Shown one piece after another: positions 55,067 to 64,000 of a stretch of 64,000 nucleotides of DNA; position 1 is the stretch's first letter; the number at the start of each line of letters is the position of its first letter. The stretch is from NCBI RefSeq assembly GCF_003858645.1, contig NZ_RQJP01000006.1, positions 124,001 through 188,000 on the forward strand, read 5' to 3'. Origin of the DNA: Larkinella knui (lineage in GTDB: Bacteria > Bacteroidota > Bacteroidia > Cytophagales > Spirosomataceae). The translations under genes were made by a program, and so were the position numbers. The notes under the pieces were generated by a model. The model was not told where the DNA came from. It did no database searches and saw only the letters and a list, made by a program, of their open reading frames with translations.

Positions 55067-55534
55067 TCAGAACCGGAAGTGGGAGAATGCCTTGTTGGCT
55101 TCGGCCATCCGGTGGGTGTCATCCTTTTTCTTGACGGCAGCGCCTTCACCTTTTGCTGCTGCTACGATTTCCGCTGCCAAACGATCGACCATGGTTTTTT
55201 CACCACGTGAACGGGCATACTTGATCAGCCATTTCATGCCTACTGATACTTTACGATCAGGACGTACTTCCGTCGGAACCTGGAATGTGGCACCACCTAC
55301 CCGGCGGCTTTTCACCTCAACTGAAGGCATTACGTTGTTCAACGCCTTTTTCCAAACGTCTAAGCCGTTGTCGTTGGTTTTTTTCTCAACCTGCGCCAGT
55401 GCGTCGTAGAAAATGGAGTACGAAAGGCTTTTTTTACCTTCGTACATGAGGTTATTTACAAATTTCGTTACCAGCGTCTCCTTGTATTTAGGATCGGGCA
55501 GAACGTATCTCTTTTTTGGTTTTGCTTTTCTCAT
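55067..55534 (-). CDS. rpsG: 30S ribosomal protein S7
   Basis: Head-domain assembly protein at the E site, 155 aa. Segments: [59 protein letters not shown] and the C-terminal [17 protein letters not shown]. It lies 75 bp after rpsL. fusA, its usual next neighbour, is 36.5 kb away at 18537 and the terminator at 55018-55047 closes the transcript here. Confidence 0.98.
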   Translation of the reverse strand: MRKAKPKKRYVLPDPKYKETLVTKFVNNLMYEGKKSLSYSIFYDALAQVEKKTNDNGLDVWKKALNNVMPSVEVKSRRVGGATFQVPTEVRPDRKVSVGMKWLIKYARSRGEKTMVDRLAAEIVAAAKGEGAAVKKKDDTHRMAEANKAFSHFRF

Positions 55535-55609
55535 GATCTTCAGATGATAAATCTTACTCTAAACGTTGTGCATCGTTGGCAACGCTCAGTTACTTAAATC
55601 CGGGAGCTA

Positions 55610-56032
55610 TTATTTTTTCTTTTTAGCTGGGGCTCCCTTCGTCGGTGCAGCTACCTGACCCGGTTTCGGACGTTTCGTACCGTATTTCGAGCGGGCTTGT
55701 TTCCGGCCGCTTACGCCAGCCGTATCAAGTGCTCCACGAACGATGTGATAACGCACACCCGGAAGGTCTTTCACCCGACCACCACGTACCAGAACGATGG
55801 AGTGTTCCTGCAGGTTGTGGCCTTCGCCCGGAATATAGGCGTTAACTTCTTTGCCATGTGACAGTCGCACACGGGCTACTTTACGCAAAGCCGAGTTTGG
55901 CTTTTTAGGGGTGGTTGTGTACACACGCGTACACACACCACGGCGTTGTGGGCAAGAGTCCAATGCCGGCGACTTTGATTTAAAAGTCAGCTTTTCACGG
56001 CCCTTGCGTACTAATTGTTGTATCGTAGGCAT
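55610..56032 (-). CDS. rpsL: 30S ribosomal protein S12
   Basis: Decoding-centre protein, 140 aa. It begins [20 protein letters not shown] and has [60 protein letters not shown] and the [18 protein letters not shown] segment. Lys residues tied to streptomycin resistance in other species (in TTPKKPNSA and GGRVKDLPG) are wild-type. A short Ala/Lys/Pro tail ends the protein. It has its own promoter (56079-56109). Confidence 0.98.
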   Translation of the reverse strand: MPTIQQLVRKGREKLTFKSKSPALDSCPQRRGVCTRVYTTTPKKPNSALRKVARVRLSHGKEVNAYIPGEGHNLQEHSIVLVRGGRVKDLPGVRYHIVRGALDTAGVSGRKQARSKYGTKRPKPGQVAAPTKGAPAKKKK

Positions 56033-56078
56033 TGTATCAGAATTGGTATTACTACAGTCCTCTGGAAAAATAGGAGTG

Positions 56079-56109
56079 CAAAATTAGCTAAATCGGCTGG
56101 AAAACCAAA
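56079..56109 (-). promoter_or_regulatory. Bacteroidota-type promoter of rpsL-rpsG
   Basis: On the minus strand: -33 TTTG (56106-56109), 19-nt spacer, -7 TAATTTTG (56079-56086). Full match to the consensus; the leader to rpsL is about 40 nt. Confidence 0.75.
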
Positions 56110-56154
56110 GGGCTGACGGAATTATTTTCAAGTAGCGATCTGTTTATTACCGGT

Positions 56155-56481
56155 TTAGGCTTCACCGATAGGCCCGCCAAACTGAGTTGGAAACCGGAAC
56201 GCTTCATCGGCTCCATTGATGTCGCCGTAGGTATCTTCGAACTTGCGGATGTTTTCTTTCAAAGCCGTCAATAACCGCTTGGCGTGTTCGGGCGTCAGGA
56301 TGATCCGGGATTTGACTTTGGCTTTGGGAATACCGGGCATCAACCGGATAAAATCGACAATAAACTCACTGTTGGAGTGAGCGATCATGGCCAGATTGGC
56401 GTAGATACCTTCGGCAATTTCTTCCGTCAATTCGATATTGATCTGGCCGTCCTGATCAGGTAACTGGTTTTCCATATTCAT
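56155..56481 (-). CDS. DUF3467 family protein
   Basis: 108 aa (or 106 from the second Met, MENQLPDQDGQINIELTEEI). The family pattern is clear: YANLAMIAHSNSEFIVDFIR, then PGIPKAKVKSRIILTPEHAK and RLLTALKENIRKFEDTYG. It has no signal peptide or membrane segment, so it is cytoplasmic. The function is unknown. A gene of this family next to rpoC is, from memory, common in Bacteroidota. A -7 box TATCTTTG (minus, 56495-56502) sits 14 bp before its start, without a good -33 element. Confidence 0.88.
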   Translation of the reverse strand: MNMENQLPDQDGQINIELTEEIAEGIYANLAMIAHSNSEFIVDFIRLMPGIPKAKVKSRIILTPEHAKRLLTALKENIRKFEDTYGDINGADEAFRFPTQFGGPIGEA

Positions 56482-56622
56482 TGCATGTAAGAATCAAAGA
56501 TAATGAACTCTCTGCGGTTTTACGTAGTTCAAAGAAAGTGCGTTTATTTTTTACCCGCCTGATAAACAACCCGTTGGCTATACACCGCACGCAACACCTG
56601 ACGCAGTTGGCCTTCATCAATA

Positions 56623-56657
56623 CAAAAACAGGGCCAGACCCTATGGCCTGACCCTGT
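56623..56657 (-). terminator. Intrinsic terminator of rpoBC
   Basis: Arms 56628-56640 and 56645-56657 with a 4-nt loop, followed in the minus direction by a U-run (A-run 56624-56628). Two positions that mismatch on the plus strand (56634/56651 and 56638/56647) are both G-U wobbles in minus-strand RNA, giving a continuous 13-bp stem. It lies 24 bp after the rpoC stop. Confidence 0.88.
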
Positions 56658-56680
56658 TCTTTATCATTCAGCTAGTGAAA

Positions 56681-59600
56681 CTAAACCGTTTCGCGTTTTT
56701 TGCTGCGCGTAAATTTCTCACGCGTCTCAACGAACGATTCGTATTCCTCTTTCGAGTTGACGATGATGTTGGCGTACCGGCGTGTTCCCGTACCAGCCGG
56801 AATCAGGTGGCCTACCAACACGTTTTCTTTCAAGCCTTCGAGGTAATCCGCTTTTCCACGGATCGACGCTTCGCTCAATACTTTGGTCGTTTCCTGGAAC
56901 GAAGCCGCCGACAGGAAGCTTTCCGTACCCAACGACGCCTGCGTAATACCCTGCAGAGTCGGTTGTGAAACAGCTGGCATCGCGTCACGAACTTCAACCA
57001 GTTTCATATCCCGACGTTTCAGGCTCGAATTTTCATCGCGCAGACGACGTACGGAAATAATCTGACCGGCTTTCAGCGTTTCGGAATCACCCGGATCCAT
57101 GACCACTTTCATGTTCATGATTTTGTCGTTTTCAATCCGGAAACTCCACTTGTCAACCGATTGCATATCCAGGAAGATCGTGTCCCCAGCGTCCATGATT
57201 TCAACTTTCTGCATCATCTGACGAACGATCGCTTCAATGTGCTTGTCGTTGATCTTCACACCCTGCAGACGGTATACCTCCTGAATTTCGTTCACCAGGT
57301 ATTCCTGCACGGCGGTTGGCCCTTTGATCGACAGAATGTCCGACGGCGTAATGGCACCATCCGACAGCGGATCACCCGCCCGAACGAAGTCATTGTCCTG
57401 AACCAGAATGTGTTTCGACAACGGTACCAGGTATTTTTTCTTCGTTCCGTCTTTCGACTCGATATAAATTTCGCGGTTACCGCGTTTGATCGTACCGTAG
57501 GTTACCACACCGTCGATTTCGCTCACAACCGCCGGGTTCGACGGGTTACGCGCTTCGAACAGTTCCGTTACCCGGGGCAGACCACCCGTGATGTCGCGGG
57601 TTTTACCGACGTTACGCGGAATTTTTGCCACCGGCTGACCGGCTTTGATCGACTGACCGTTTTTCACAACCAGACGGGCACTAACCGGCAGGTTATACCC
57701 TTTTTCCGTCGTGTCTTCCAGCAGTGTCGTGGTTCCTTTTACTACAATCGCCGGGTTTTTGGTTTTGTCGCGGCTTTCGATGATCACCATTTCCTGGAAG
57801 CCGGTTTGTTCGTCAAACTCTTCGCGGTAGGTAATGGCTTCTTCGATGGCTTCAAACTCTACTTTACCCGTCAATTCGGACAAGATAACGGCGTTGTACG
57901 GATCCCAGGCGCAAAGTTCGTCACCCTTCTTGACCGGCTGGTTTTCTTTAACCCGCAGGAAAGCACCGTACGGCACGTTGTTGCTGATTAACACCAGATT
58001 CGGATTAGCCGGATCAACAATTTTAACTTCACCGGAACGACCCATCACAACCGTAATCGGGTTGCCTTCGTTATCGACGGATTCAACCGTCCGCATTTCT
58101 TCAAACTGAACCACCCCGTCGAACTTCGCCCGGATGGACGCATCGACCGCGATGTTTGAAGCCGTACCCCCAACGTGGAAGGTCCGAAGCGTCAACTGCG
58201 TACCCGGTTCACCGATGGACTGCGAGGCAATCACGCCGACCGCTTCACCGATATCGACCATCCGACCCGTTGCCAGGTTCCGGCCGTAGCATTTCGCACA
58301 TACGCCTTTTTTGGCTTCGCACGTCAATACCGACCGGATTTCAACGGTTTCGATACTGGTTTCATCGATGGCGGCTGCGATTTCTTCGTTGATTTCGCTA
58401 CCACCCGCCACGATCAGTTCTTTCGTCAACGGATTGTAGACATCATGAACCGTGACCCGACCCAGAATCCGCTCCGACAATGGTTCAACAATGTCTTCGT
58501 TGTCTTTCAATGCCGAAATCTGAAGACCGCGCAACGTACCGCAATCGTCTTCTGTAATAATCACATCCTGCGCCACATCGTGCAGACGGCGAGTCAGGTA
58601 ACCGGCATCCGCCGTTTTCAAAGCCGTATCGGCCAAACCTTTCCGCGCACCGTGCGTCGAGATGAAGTACTCGAGTACGTCCAGACCTTCTTTAAAGTTC
58701 GACAGAATCGGGTTTTCGATGATTTCACCCACTGAACCTTGCAGGTTCTTTTGTGGCTTGGCCATCAAACCCCGCATACCGCCTAACTGACGAATCTGTT
58801 CGCGTGAACCCCGGGCACCGGAGTGCATCATCATAAAGATCGAGTTGAATCCTTGCTGATCGGCTTCCAACTGCTTCATCAGGGTCTCGGTGATCCGGCT
58901 GTTGACACGCGTCCAGATGTCGATCACCTGGTTGTAGCGTTCATTTTCCGTAATCAGACCCATCAGGTAGTTGTTCCAAACCACTTCAACTTCCTGTTTG
59001 GCTTCACCAATCAGTTTTTCTTTCGCATCAGGGACCTTCACGTCACTCAAACCGATTGACAAACCGCCTTTGAAGGCCATTTGGAAACCGAGTTCTTTGA
59101 TATCATCCAAGAACTGAGCGGTTTTCGATACACCCGAAATCTTGAAGATGTACGAAATGATCTGCTGCAGTTTTTTCTTCGTCAGCAGTTCATTGATATA
59201 ACCAACTTCTTCCGGCACGGACTGGTTGAACAGTACCCGACCGGCTACGGTTTCGATAATTTTCGTTTCCAGCTCACCCTTTTCATTCCGAACCTTCGTC
59301 CGAACATTCACATTCGCGTGCTTCGAGACTTTGCCTTCGTTGATGGCAATAATTACCTCTTCAGCACCGTAGAACGTCATGCCTTCGCCGATGATCGGAT
59401 ATTCGGGCGTACTCTTGCGACCTTTCGTTACGTAATATAATCCCAAAACCATGTCCTGCGACGGTACGGTAATTGGTGCACCGTTGGCCGGGTTCAGGAT
59501 ATTATGCGACGCCAGCATCAGCATTGAGGCTTCCAGAATGGCTTCCTGTCCCAGCGGAACGTGAACGGCCATCTGGTCACCGTCAAAGTCAGCGTTGAAT

Positions 59601-61009
59601 GCCGTACAAACGAGTGGGTGCAACTGAATGGCTTTTCCTTCAATCAGTTTCGGCTGGAAAGCCTGAATACCCAATCGGTGCAGCGTTGGAGCCCGGTTCA
59701 ACAGAACCGGGTGACCTTTCAATACGTTTTCCAGAATGTCCCAGATAATGGGGTCTTTCCGGTCAACGATTTTCTTTGCCGATTTGACGGTTTTTACAAT
59801 ACCGCGCTCGATGAGTTTCCGAATAATGAACGGTTTGAATAATTCAGCCGCCATATCTTTCGGCAAACCGCATTCGTGCAGTTTCAATTCCGGTCCGACG
59901 ACGATAACCGAACGGCCCGAATAATCGACCCGCTTACCCAACAGGTTTTGACGGAACCGTCCCTGTTTTCCCTTCAGCATGTCGGACAGCGACTTCAACG
60001 CCCGGTTTCCTTCTGAGCGAACCGCGTTTACTTTCCGCGAGTTGTCGAACAGAGAATCGACCGCTTCCTGCAACATCCGTTTTTCATTCCGCAGAATCAC
60101 CTCCGGCGCCTTGATTTCGATCAGGCGTTTCAGACGGTTGTTCCGAATGATCACCCGACGATACAAGTCATTTAAGTCAGACGTAGCAAACCGGCCACCA
60201 TCCAGGGGAACAAGCGGACGAAGTTCCGGCGGAATGACCGGCACCATGCGAATCACCATCCACTCGGGGCGGTTTTCCACGCGGGTGTTGGCATCCCGGA
60301 AAGCTTCAACAACTTTCAGACGTTTCAGGGCTTCTGCCTTCCGTTGTTGCGACGTATCCGTGGCAGCAGCGTGGCGCAGGTTGTACGACAGTTCGTCCAA
60401 CTTCACGCGTGACAGCAGCATCTCGAGCGCTTCAGCGCCCATTTTGGCAATGAACTTCTGCGGATCAGAATCCGGCAAAAGCTGGTTGCCACTCGGCAGT
60501 TTATCAACAATATCCAGGTATTCGTCTTCCGTTAAGAAGTCAAGTTCCTGAATACCATCTTCACCTTTGATACCGGTTTGAACGACAACGTATCGTTCGT
60601 AATAAATGATCTGGTCGAGCTTCTTAGTAGAAAGTCCGAGCAGATAGCCAATTTTATTCGGAAGACTCCGGAAATACCAGATGTGGGCTACCGGAACCAC
60701 GAGTTCGATGTGTCCCATGCGTTCCCGGCGCACCTTTTTCTCCGTTACTTCCACCCCACAGCGATCGCAAATAATGCCCTTGTAGCGAATCCGTTTGTAT
60801 TTACCGCAATGGCATTCCCAGTCTTTGACCGGCCCAAAGATCCGCTCACAGAACAAACCGCCCATCTCAGGCTTGTAAGTCCGGTAGTTGATCGTTTCAG
60901 GTTGGGTCACTTCCCCGTACGAACTCTCCAGAATGGACTCAGGCGAAGCCAGGCTTATCAGCACCCTGGAAAAGTCGCTGTTGAGTTTTTTGTTCTTCTT
61001 AAAGGACAT
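56681..61009 (-). CDS. rpoC: DNA-directed RNA polymerase subunit beta'
   Basis: 1442 aa, catalytic subunit. N-terminal zinc finger [20 protein letters not shown], the clamp and lid ([20 protein letters not shown]), the catalytic loop [14 protein letters not shown] with three Mg-binding Asp (about residue 470), the bridge helix region ([20 protein letters not shown]), second zinc site ([19 protein letters not shown]) and the trigger-loop part ([25 protein letters not shown]). The C-terminus ends RSKKRETV. It follows rpoB after an unusually long 330-bp spacer and ends in a clear terminator. Confidence 0.98.
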   Translation of the reverse strand: MSFKKNKKLNSDFSRVLISLASPESILESSYGEVTQPETINYRTYKPEMGGLFCERIFGPVKDWECHCGKYKRIRYKGIICDRCGVEVTEKKVRRERMGHIELVVPVAHIWYFRSLPNKIGYLLGLSTKKLDQIIYYERYVVVQTGIKGEDGIQELDFLTEDEYLDIVDKLPSGNQLLPDSDPQKFIAKMGAEALEMLLSRVKLDELSYNLRHAAATDTSQQRKAEALKRLKVVEAFRDANTRVENRPEWMVIRMVPVIPPELRPLVPLDGGRFATSDLNDLYRRVIIRNNRLKRLIEIKAPEVILRNEKRMLQEAVDSLFDNSRKVNAVRSEGNRALKSLSDMLKGKQGRFRQNLLGKRVDYSGRSVIVVGPELKLHECGLPKDMAAELFKPFIIRKLIERGIVKTVKSAKKIVDRKDPIIWDILENVLKGHPVLLNRAPTLHRLGIQAFQPKLIEGKAIQLHPLVCTAFNADFDGDQMAVHVPLGQEAILEASMLMLASHNILNPANGAPITVPSQDMVLGLYYVTKGRKSTPEYPIIGEGMTFYGAEEVIIAINEGKVSKHANVNVRTKVRNEKGELETKIIETVAGRVLFNQSVPEEVGYINELLTKKKLQQIISYIFKISGVSKTAQFLDDIKELGFQMAFKGGLSIGLSDVKVPDAKEKLIGEAKQEVEVVWNNYLMGLITENERYNQVIDIWTRVNSRITETLMKQLEADQQGFNSIFMMMHSGARGSREQIRQLGGMRGLMAKPQKNLQGSVGEIIENPILSNFKEGLDVLEYFISTHGARKGLADTALKTADAGYLTRRLHDVAQDVIITEDDCGTLRGLQISALKDNEDIVEPLSERILGRVTVHDVYNPLTKELIVAGGSEINEEIAAAIDETSIETVEIRSVLTCEAKKGVCAKCYGRNLATGRMVDIGEAVGVIASQSIGEPGTQLTLRTFHVGGTASNIAVDASIRAKFDGVVQFEEMRTVESVDNEGNPITVVMGRSGEVKIVDPANPNLVLISNNVPYGAFLRVKENQPVKKGDELCAWDPYNAVILSELTGKVEFEAIEEAITYREEFDEQTGFQEMVIIESRDKTKNPAIVVKGTTTLLEDTTEKGYNLPVSARLVVKNGQSIKAGQPVAKIPRNVGKTRDITGGLPRVTELFEARNPSNPAVVSEIDGVVTYGTIKRGNREIYIESKDGTKKKYLVPLSKHILVQDNDFVRAGDPLSDGAITPSDILSIKGPTAVQEYLVNEIQEVYRLQGVKINDKHIEAIVRQMMQKVEIMDAGDTIFLDMQSVDKWSFRIENDKIMNMKVVMDPGDSETLKAGQIISVRRLRDENSSLKRRDMKLVEVRDAMPAVSQPTLQGITQASLGTESFLSAASFQETTKVLSEASIRGKADYLEGLKENVLVGHLIPAGTGTRRYANIIVNSKEEYESFVETREKFTRSKKRETV

Positions 61010-61339
61010 ACTTGTATGGATTTTTTAAAAGCTAACCATCACTAGATTTAACAACTTTTACGTAACTATCATTCACCGGCGTGATTGCCCGCACGCACTC
61101 TCTGGGTTATGTAGCGAATCGTAAATCATCCTGCGCTTCTTATGGGAGAGAAAGAAATTTAAATCTGGCAATGTAAAAGCGCATATGCATAAAAAACAAG
61201 CACGTAGATTGATGACTTTCAACCGTGTACTTGTAGCTTTTTCAGAAATTTATGAGTTTTGGTGTCACACCGAAAAATCCGTTGAGCGAATAATCAATAC
61301 CGGTCGATTCAGCTGAATCGACCGGTAAAGCTATCTTTA
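61010..61339. other. 330-bp rpoB-rpoC spacer with a 30-bp perfect palindrome
   Basis: rpoB and rpoC are usually separated by far less. No gene was found here. At 61298-61327, 13 bp past the rpoB stop, lies a perfect palindrome (TACCGGTCGATTCAG followed by its complement). In the minus direction it is followed only by ATTGATTATT, a poor U-run. The rest of the spacer is AT-rich with no clear promoter. Confidence 0.7.
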
Positions 61340-64000
61340 TTAGTCCATCGTCACCTCAAGGGCCAGACCGCGCAATTCGTGTACCAACACGTTGAACGAT
61401 TCCGGAATATTAGGCTTCGGCAGATTTTCGCCTTTCACGATTGCTTCGTATGCTTTGGCACGACCCACAACGTCATCGGATTTGACGGTCAGGATTTCCT
61501 GGAGAATGTGCGATGCTCCGAATGCTTCGAGCGCCCAAACCTCCATTTCACCAAACCGCTGACCTCCAAACTGTGCCTTACCACCCAACGGCTGTTGCGT
61601 AATGAGTGAGTAAGGCCCAATCGAACGGGCGTGCATCTTATCATCAACCAGGTGACCCAGTTTCAGCATGTAAATCACCCCCACGGTTACCGGCTGATCG
61701 AAGCGTTCGCCCGACAGACCATCGTGGAGATACGTACGGCCAAACGAAGGCAGCCCGGCATCATTCAATTCCGCAACCACCTGATCTTCAGTGGCACCGT
61801 CGAAAATGGGCGTTGCGTATTTGCGACCCAATTTCAAACCGGCCCAGCCCAAGACGGTTTCGTAAATCTGACCCAGGTTCATCCGGGAAGGTACACCAAG
61901 CGGGTTCAATACGATGTCGACCGGCGATCCATCAGAAAGGAACGGCATATCTTCATCCCGAACAATCCGCGCAACAACCCCTTTGTTCCCGTGACGACCG
62001 GCCATCTTGTCACCCACTTTCAGCTTCCGCTTCTTGGCAACGTAGACTTTCGCCAGTTTTACAATACCGGCCGGCAATTCGTCACCAACTTCCAGCGTAA
62101 ACCGTTCCCGCTTGAAGCGGCCGGTGATTTCGTTCCGACGATTGTTGTAATTTTTAACCATCTGGGTCAGCAACTTGTTCGTGTGCGGATCATCTGTCCA
62201 TCCTTCGATCAACAGGTCACCCAACAAGTTTACTTCTTCCGGAACCGAATAGCTGCTTTCATCACGATACGGGTTTTTGTCCGGGAACAGGTTATCCGTG
62301 ATATTCTTACGGGTAAACTTAACGCCCTTGCTCGTGATGTTGTCGCCAAATTTGTGGTTGATTCCCTGCGAAGTCTTCCCTTCCAGCAGCGTCGACATCT
62401 TGTTGATCATGCGCTCACGCACACCGATCAACTCCCGGCTATACCGTTTCATCAACGCCTTGATCTCATCCTTGTGTTTCGACCGTTCGTCTTTGTTCGG
62501 ACGGGAGAACAGTTTGGTATCGATCACAACGCCTTTCAACGACGGTGGTGCTTTTTTGGAAGCATCCTTCACGTCACCGGCTTTGTCACCAAAGATGGCA
62601 CGAAGCAGTTTTTCTTCCGGCGTCGGATCGCTTTCTCCTTTCGGCGTAATTTTACCAATCAGAATATCGCCTTCCTTCACTTCCGTACCGACCCGAACAA
62701 TCCCGTTTTCGTCGAGGTTCTTCACGGTTTCTTCCGAAACGTTCGGAATTTCAGCCGTCAATTCCTCTTCACCACGTTTGGTATCCCGTACTTCGAGTTC
62801 AAATTCTTCAATGTGGATCGACGTAAAGATATCTTCGCGAACAACGCGCTCCGAAATCACAATCGCATCCTCAAAGTTATAGCCCTGCCAGGGCATGAAG
62901 GCCACCTTCATGTTCCGGCCCAGCGCCAGCTCACCACCTTCTGTTGCGTAGCCTTCGCAAAGCGGTTCGCCTTTTTTCACTTTCTGCCCTTTCAGAACCA
63001 TCGGCCGCAGGTTGATACAGGTATCCTGGTTCGTCCGGCGGAATTTAATCAGGTTGTAGGTCTTCAGATCGTCGTCAAAGCTGATCAATCGCTGATCGTC
63101 GGCCAAATCGTAGCGAACCACAATTTTGGTTGAATCCACGAACTCGATCACCCCGTTTTCTTCAGCAATGACCAGCGCACGGGAGTCAATCGCGACGCGC
63201 CCTTCCAGACCGGTTCCGACAATCGGAGCCTGCGGACGGAGCAGCGGAACGGCCTGACGTTGCATGTTCGATCCCATCAAGGCCCGGTTGGCATCATCGT
63301 GTTCCAAGAACGGAATCATCGAAGCGGCCACCGAAACAATCTGGTTCGGCGCAATATCCATATACGTTACACTCGACGGTTCCGACATCGGGAAGTCACC
63401 TTCAAACCGCGACTTGATGCGGTCACCCGTCAGTACCCCTTTCGTATCGACCTGCGTATTGGCCTGAGCAATGTAGTGCGTATCTTCTTCTTCGGCAGTC
63501 AGGTATTTGACCGGCGTATCGGGAAGCACTTTACCGCTATCAATGATCCGGTAAGGCGTTTCGATAAAGCCCATGCTGTTTACCTTCGCGTAGACGCAAA
63601 GCGACGAAATCAGACCGATGTTCGGCCCTTCCGGCGTTTCAATCGTACACAGACGACCGTAGTGCGTGTAGTGAACGTCACGTACTTCAAATCCGGCCCG
63701 TTCGCGCGACAGACCACCGGGCCCGAGTGCCGACATTCGACGCTTGTGCGTCACTTCGGCCAGCGGGTTCGTCTGGTCCATGAACTGCGACAACTGGTTC
63801 GTACCGAAGAACGAGTTGATGACCGAAGACAATGTCCGGGCATTAATCAAATCGACCGGTTTGAAATCTTCGTTATCCCGAACGTTCATCCGTTCTTTAA
63901 TCGTCCGCGCCATCCGTGCCAGACCGACACCAAACTGGGCGTATAATTGCTCACCGACCGTCCGGACGCGCCGGTTGCTCAAGTGGTCAATGTCATCGAC
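61340..64000 (-). CDS. rpoB: DNA-directed RNA polymerase subunit beta, C-terminal part (truncated by window edge)
   Basis: About 886 codons are visible; the frame continues past 64000 ([20 protein letters not shown] at the edge), so the N-terminal third is missing. Fork and rifampicin region: [40 protein letters not shown]; the rifampicin-contact residues look wild-type. Further on: [40 protein letters not shown], and the C-terminal [20 protein letters not shown] anchor. It is followed by the palindrome spacer and rpoC. Confidence 0.98.
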   Translation of the reverse strand, partial: VDDIDHLSNRRVRTVGEQLYAQFGVGLARMARTIKERMNVRDNEDFKPVDLINARTLSSVINSFFGTNQLSQFMDQTNPLAEVTHKRRMSALGPGGLSRERAGFEVRDVHYTHYGRLCTIETPEGPNIGLISSLCVYAKVNSMGFIETPYRIIDSGKVLPDTPVKYLTAEEEDTHYIAQANTQVDTKGVLTGDRIKSRFEGDFPMSEPSSVTYMDIAPNQIVSVAASMIPFLEHDDANRALMGSNMQRQAVPLLRPQAPIVGTGLEGRVAIDSRALVIAEENGVIEFVDSTKIVVRYDLADDQRLISFDDDLKTYNLIKFRRTNQDTCINLRPMVLKGQKVKKGEPLCEGYATEGGELALGRNMKVAFMPWQGYNFEDAIVISERVVREDIFTSIHIEEFELEVRDTKRGEEELTAEIPNVSEETVKNLDENGIVRVGTEVKEGDILIGKITPKGESDPTPEEKLLRAIFGDKAGDVKDASKKAPPSLKGVVIDTKLFSRPNKDERSKHKDEIKALMKRYSRELIGVRERMINKMSTLLEGKTSQGINHKFGDNITSKGVKFTRKNITDNLFPDKNPYRDESSYSVPEEVNLLGDLLIEGWTDDPHTNKLLTQMVKNYNNRRNEITGRFKRERFTLEVGDELPAGIVKLAKVYVAKKRKLKVGDKMAGRHGNKGVVARIVRDEDMPFLSDGSPVDIVLNPLGVPSRMNLGQIYETVLGWAGLKLGRKYATPIFDGATEDQVVAELNDAGLPSFGRTYLHDGLSGERFDQPVTVGVIYMLKLGHLVDDKMHARSIGPYSLITQQPLGGKAQFGGQRFGEMEVWALEAFGASHILQEILTVKSDDVVGRAKAYEAIVKGENLPKPNIPESFNVLVHELRGLALEVTMD

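Noticed and set aside
61298-61327. Intrinsic terminator after rpoB
   Set aside because: The palindrome is perfect, but in the minus direction it is followed by ATTGATTATT and not a U-run, and rpoC needs transcription from upstream.

Overview
The window is chromosomal DNA from a member of the Bacteroidota, most likely the order Cytophagales (Spirosoma/Larkinella-like). Evidence: SusC/SusD outer-membrane nutrient uptake pairs, an ECF sigma/FecR pair with a DUF4974-type C-terminus, a TamL/TamB pair, cysteine-poor L36 and S14, few recognisable Shine-Dalgarno sites, and repeated matches to the Bacteroidota promoter form TTTG-N19/20-TAnnTTTG ahead of rpsL, fusA and rplC. I cannot name the genus from sequence alone.

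Layout. (1) 1-18537, all minus strand: start of carA, then in reverse order the whole alpha-spc-S10 ribosomal superoperon (rplQ, rpoA, rpsD, rpsK, rpsM, rpmJ, infA, map, secY, rplO, rpmD, rpsE, rplR, rplF, rpsH, rpsN, rplE, rplX, rplN, rpsQ, rpmC, rplP, rpsC, rplV, rpsS, rplB, rplW, rplD, rplC, rpsJ) and fusA. Two genes too short to stand out, rpmJ and rpmD, are annotated. (2) 18734-23061: a minus-strand WYL regulator divergent from a plus-strand slipin-rtcB RNA-repair pair, separated by a 569-bp region with a perfect tRNA-type T-arm. (3) 23075-30731: tamL, tamB and a 41-aa membrane protein. (4) 30957-45822, plus strand: ECF sigma, FecR anti-sigma, SusC (with STN domain), SusD, then a mutarotase-like protein, a PQQ dehydrogenase with a cytochrome c domain, a Tat-exported ManD-like enolase-superfamily enzyme, an SGNH-TPR protein and a small DUF5989 protein. 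Three copies of a palindromic intergenic repeat lie here. (5) 45828-55013: a SusC-SusD-GH144 locus (probably beta-1,2-glucan) divergent from a propeller/Y_Y_Y/HTH transmembrane regulator. (6) 55067-64000, minus strand: rpsG, rpsL, a DUF3467 gene, rpoC and the 3' part of rpoB.

How it fits together. In many bacteria rpsL-rpsG-fusA-(tuf)-rpsJ form one block. Here about 36.5 kb of accessory genes separate rpsG from fusA. A strong bidirectional terminator closes rpsG, and fusA has its own promoter, so the split looks transcriptionally settled. No integrase, transposase or tRNA junction is visible, so a rearrangement is as likely as an insertion.

Most interesting points: the WYL / structured spacer / slipin / RtcB module; a promoter-hairpin-terminator unit between rpsJ and rplC that looks like a free-standing small RNA; a minus-strand terminator and -7 box in the susC leader, suggesting a cis-antisense RNA for the ECF-controlled uptake locus; a covarying palindromic repeat family; and an exported aldose oxidation plus sugar-acid dehydration gene set. 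All structures were folded by hand.
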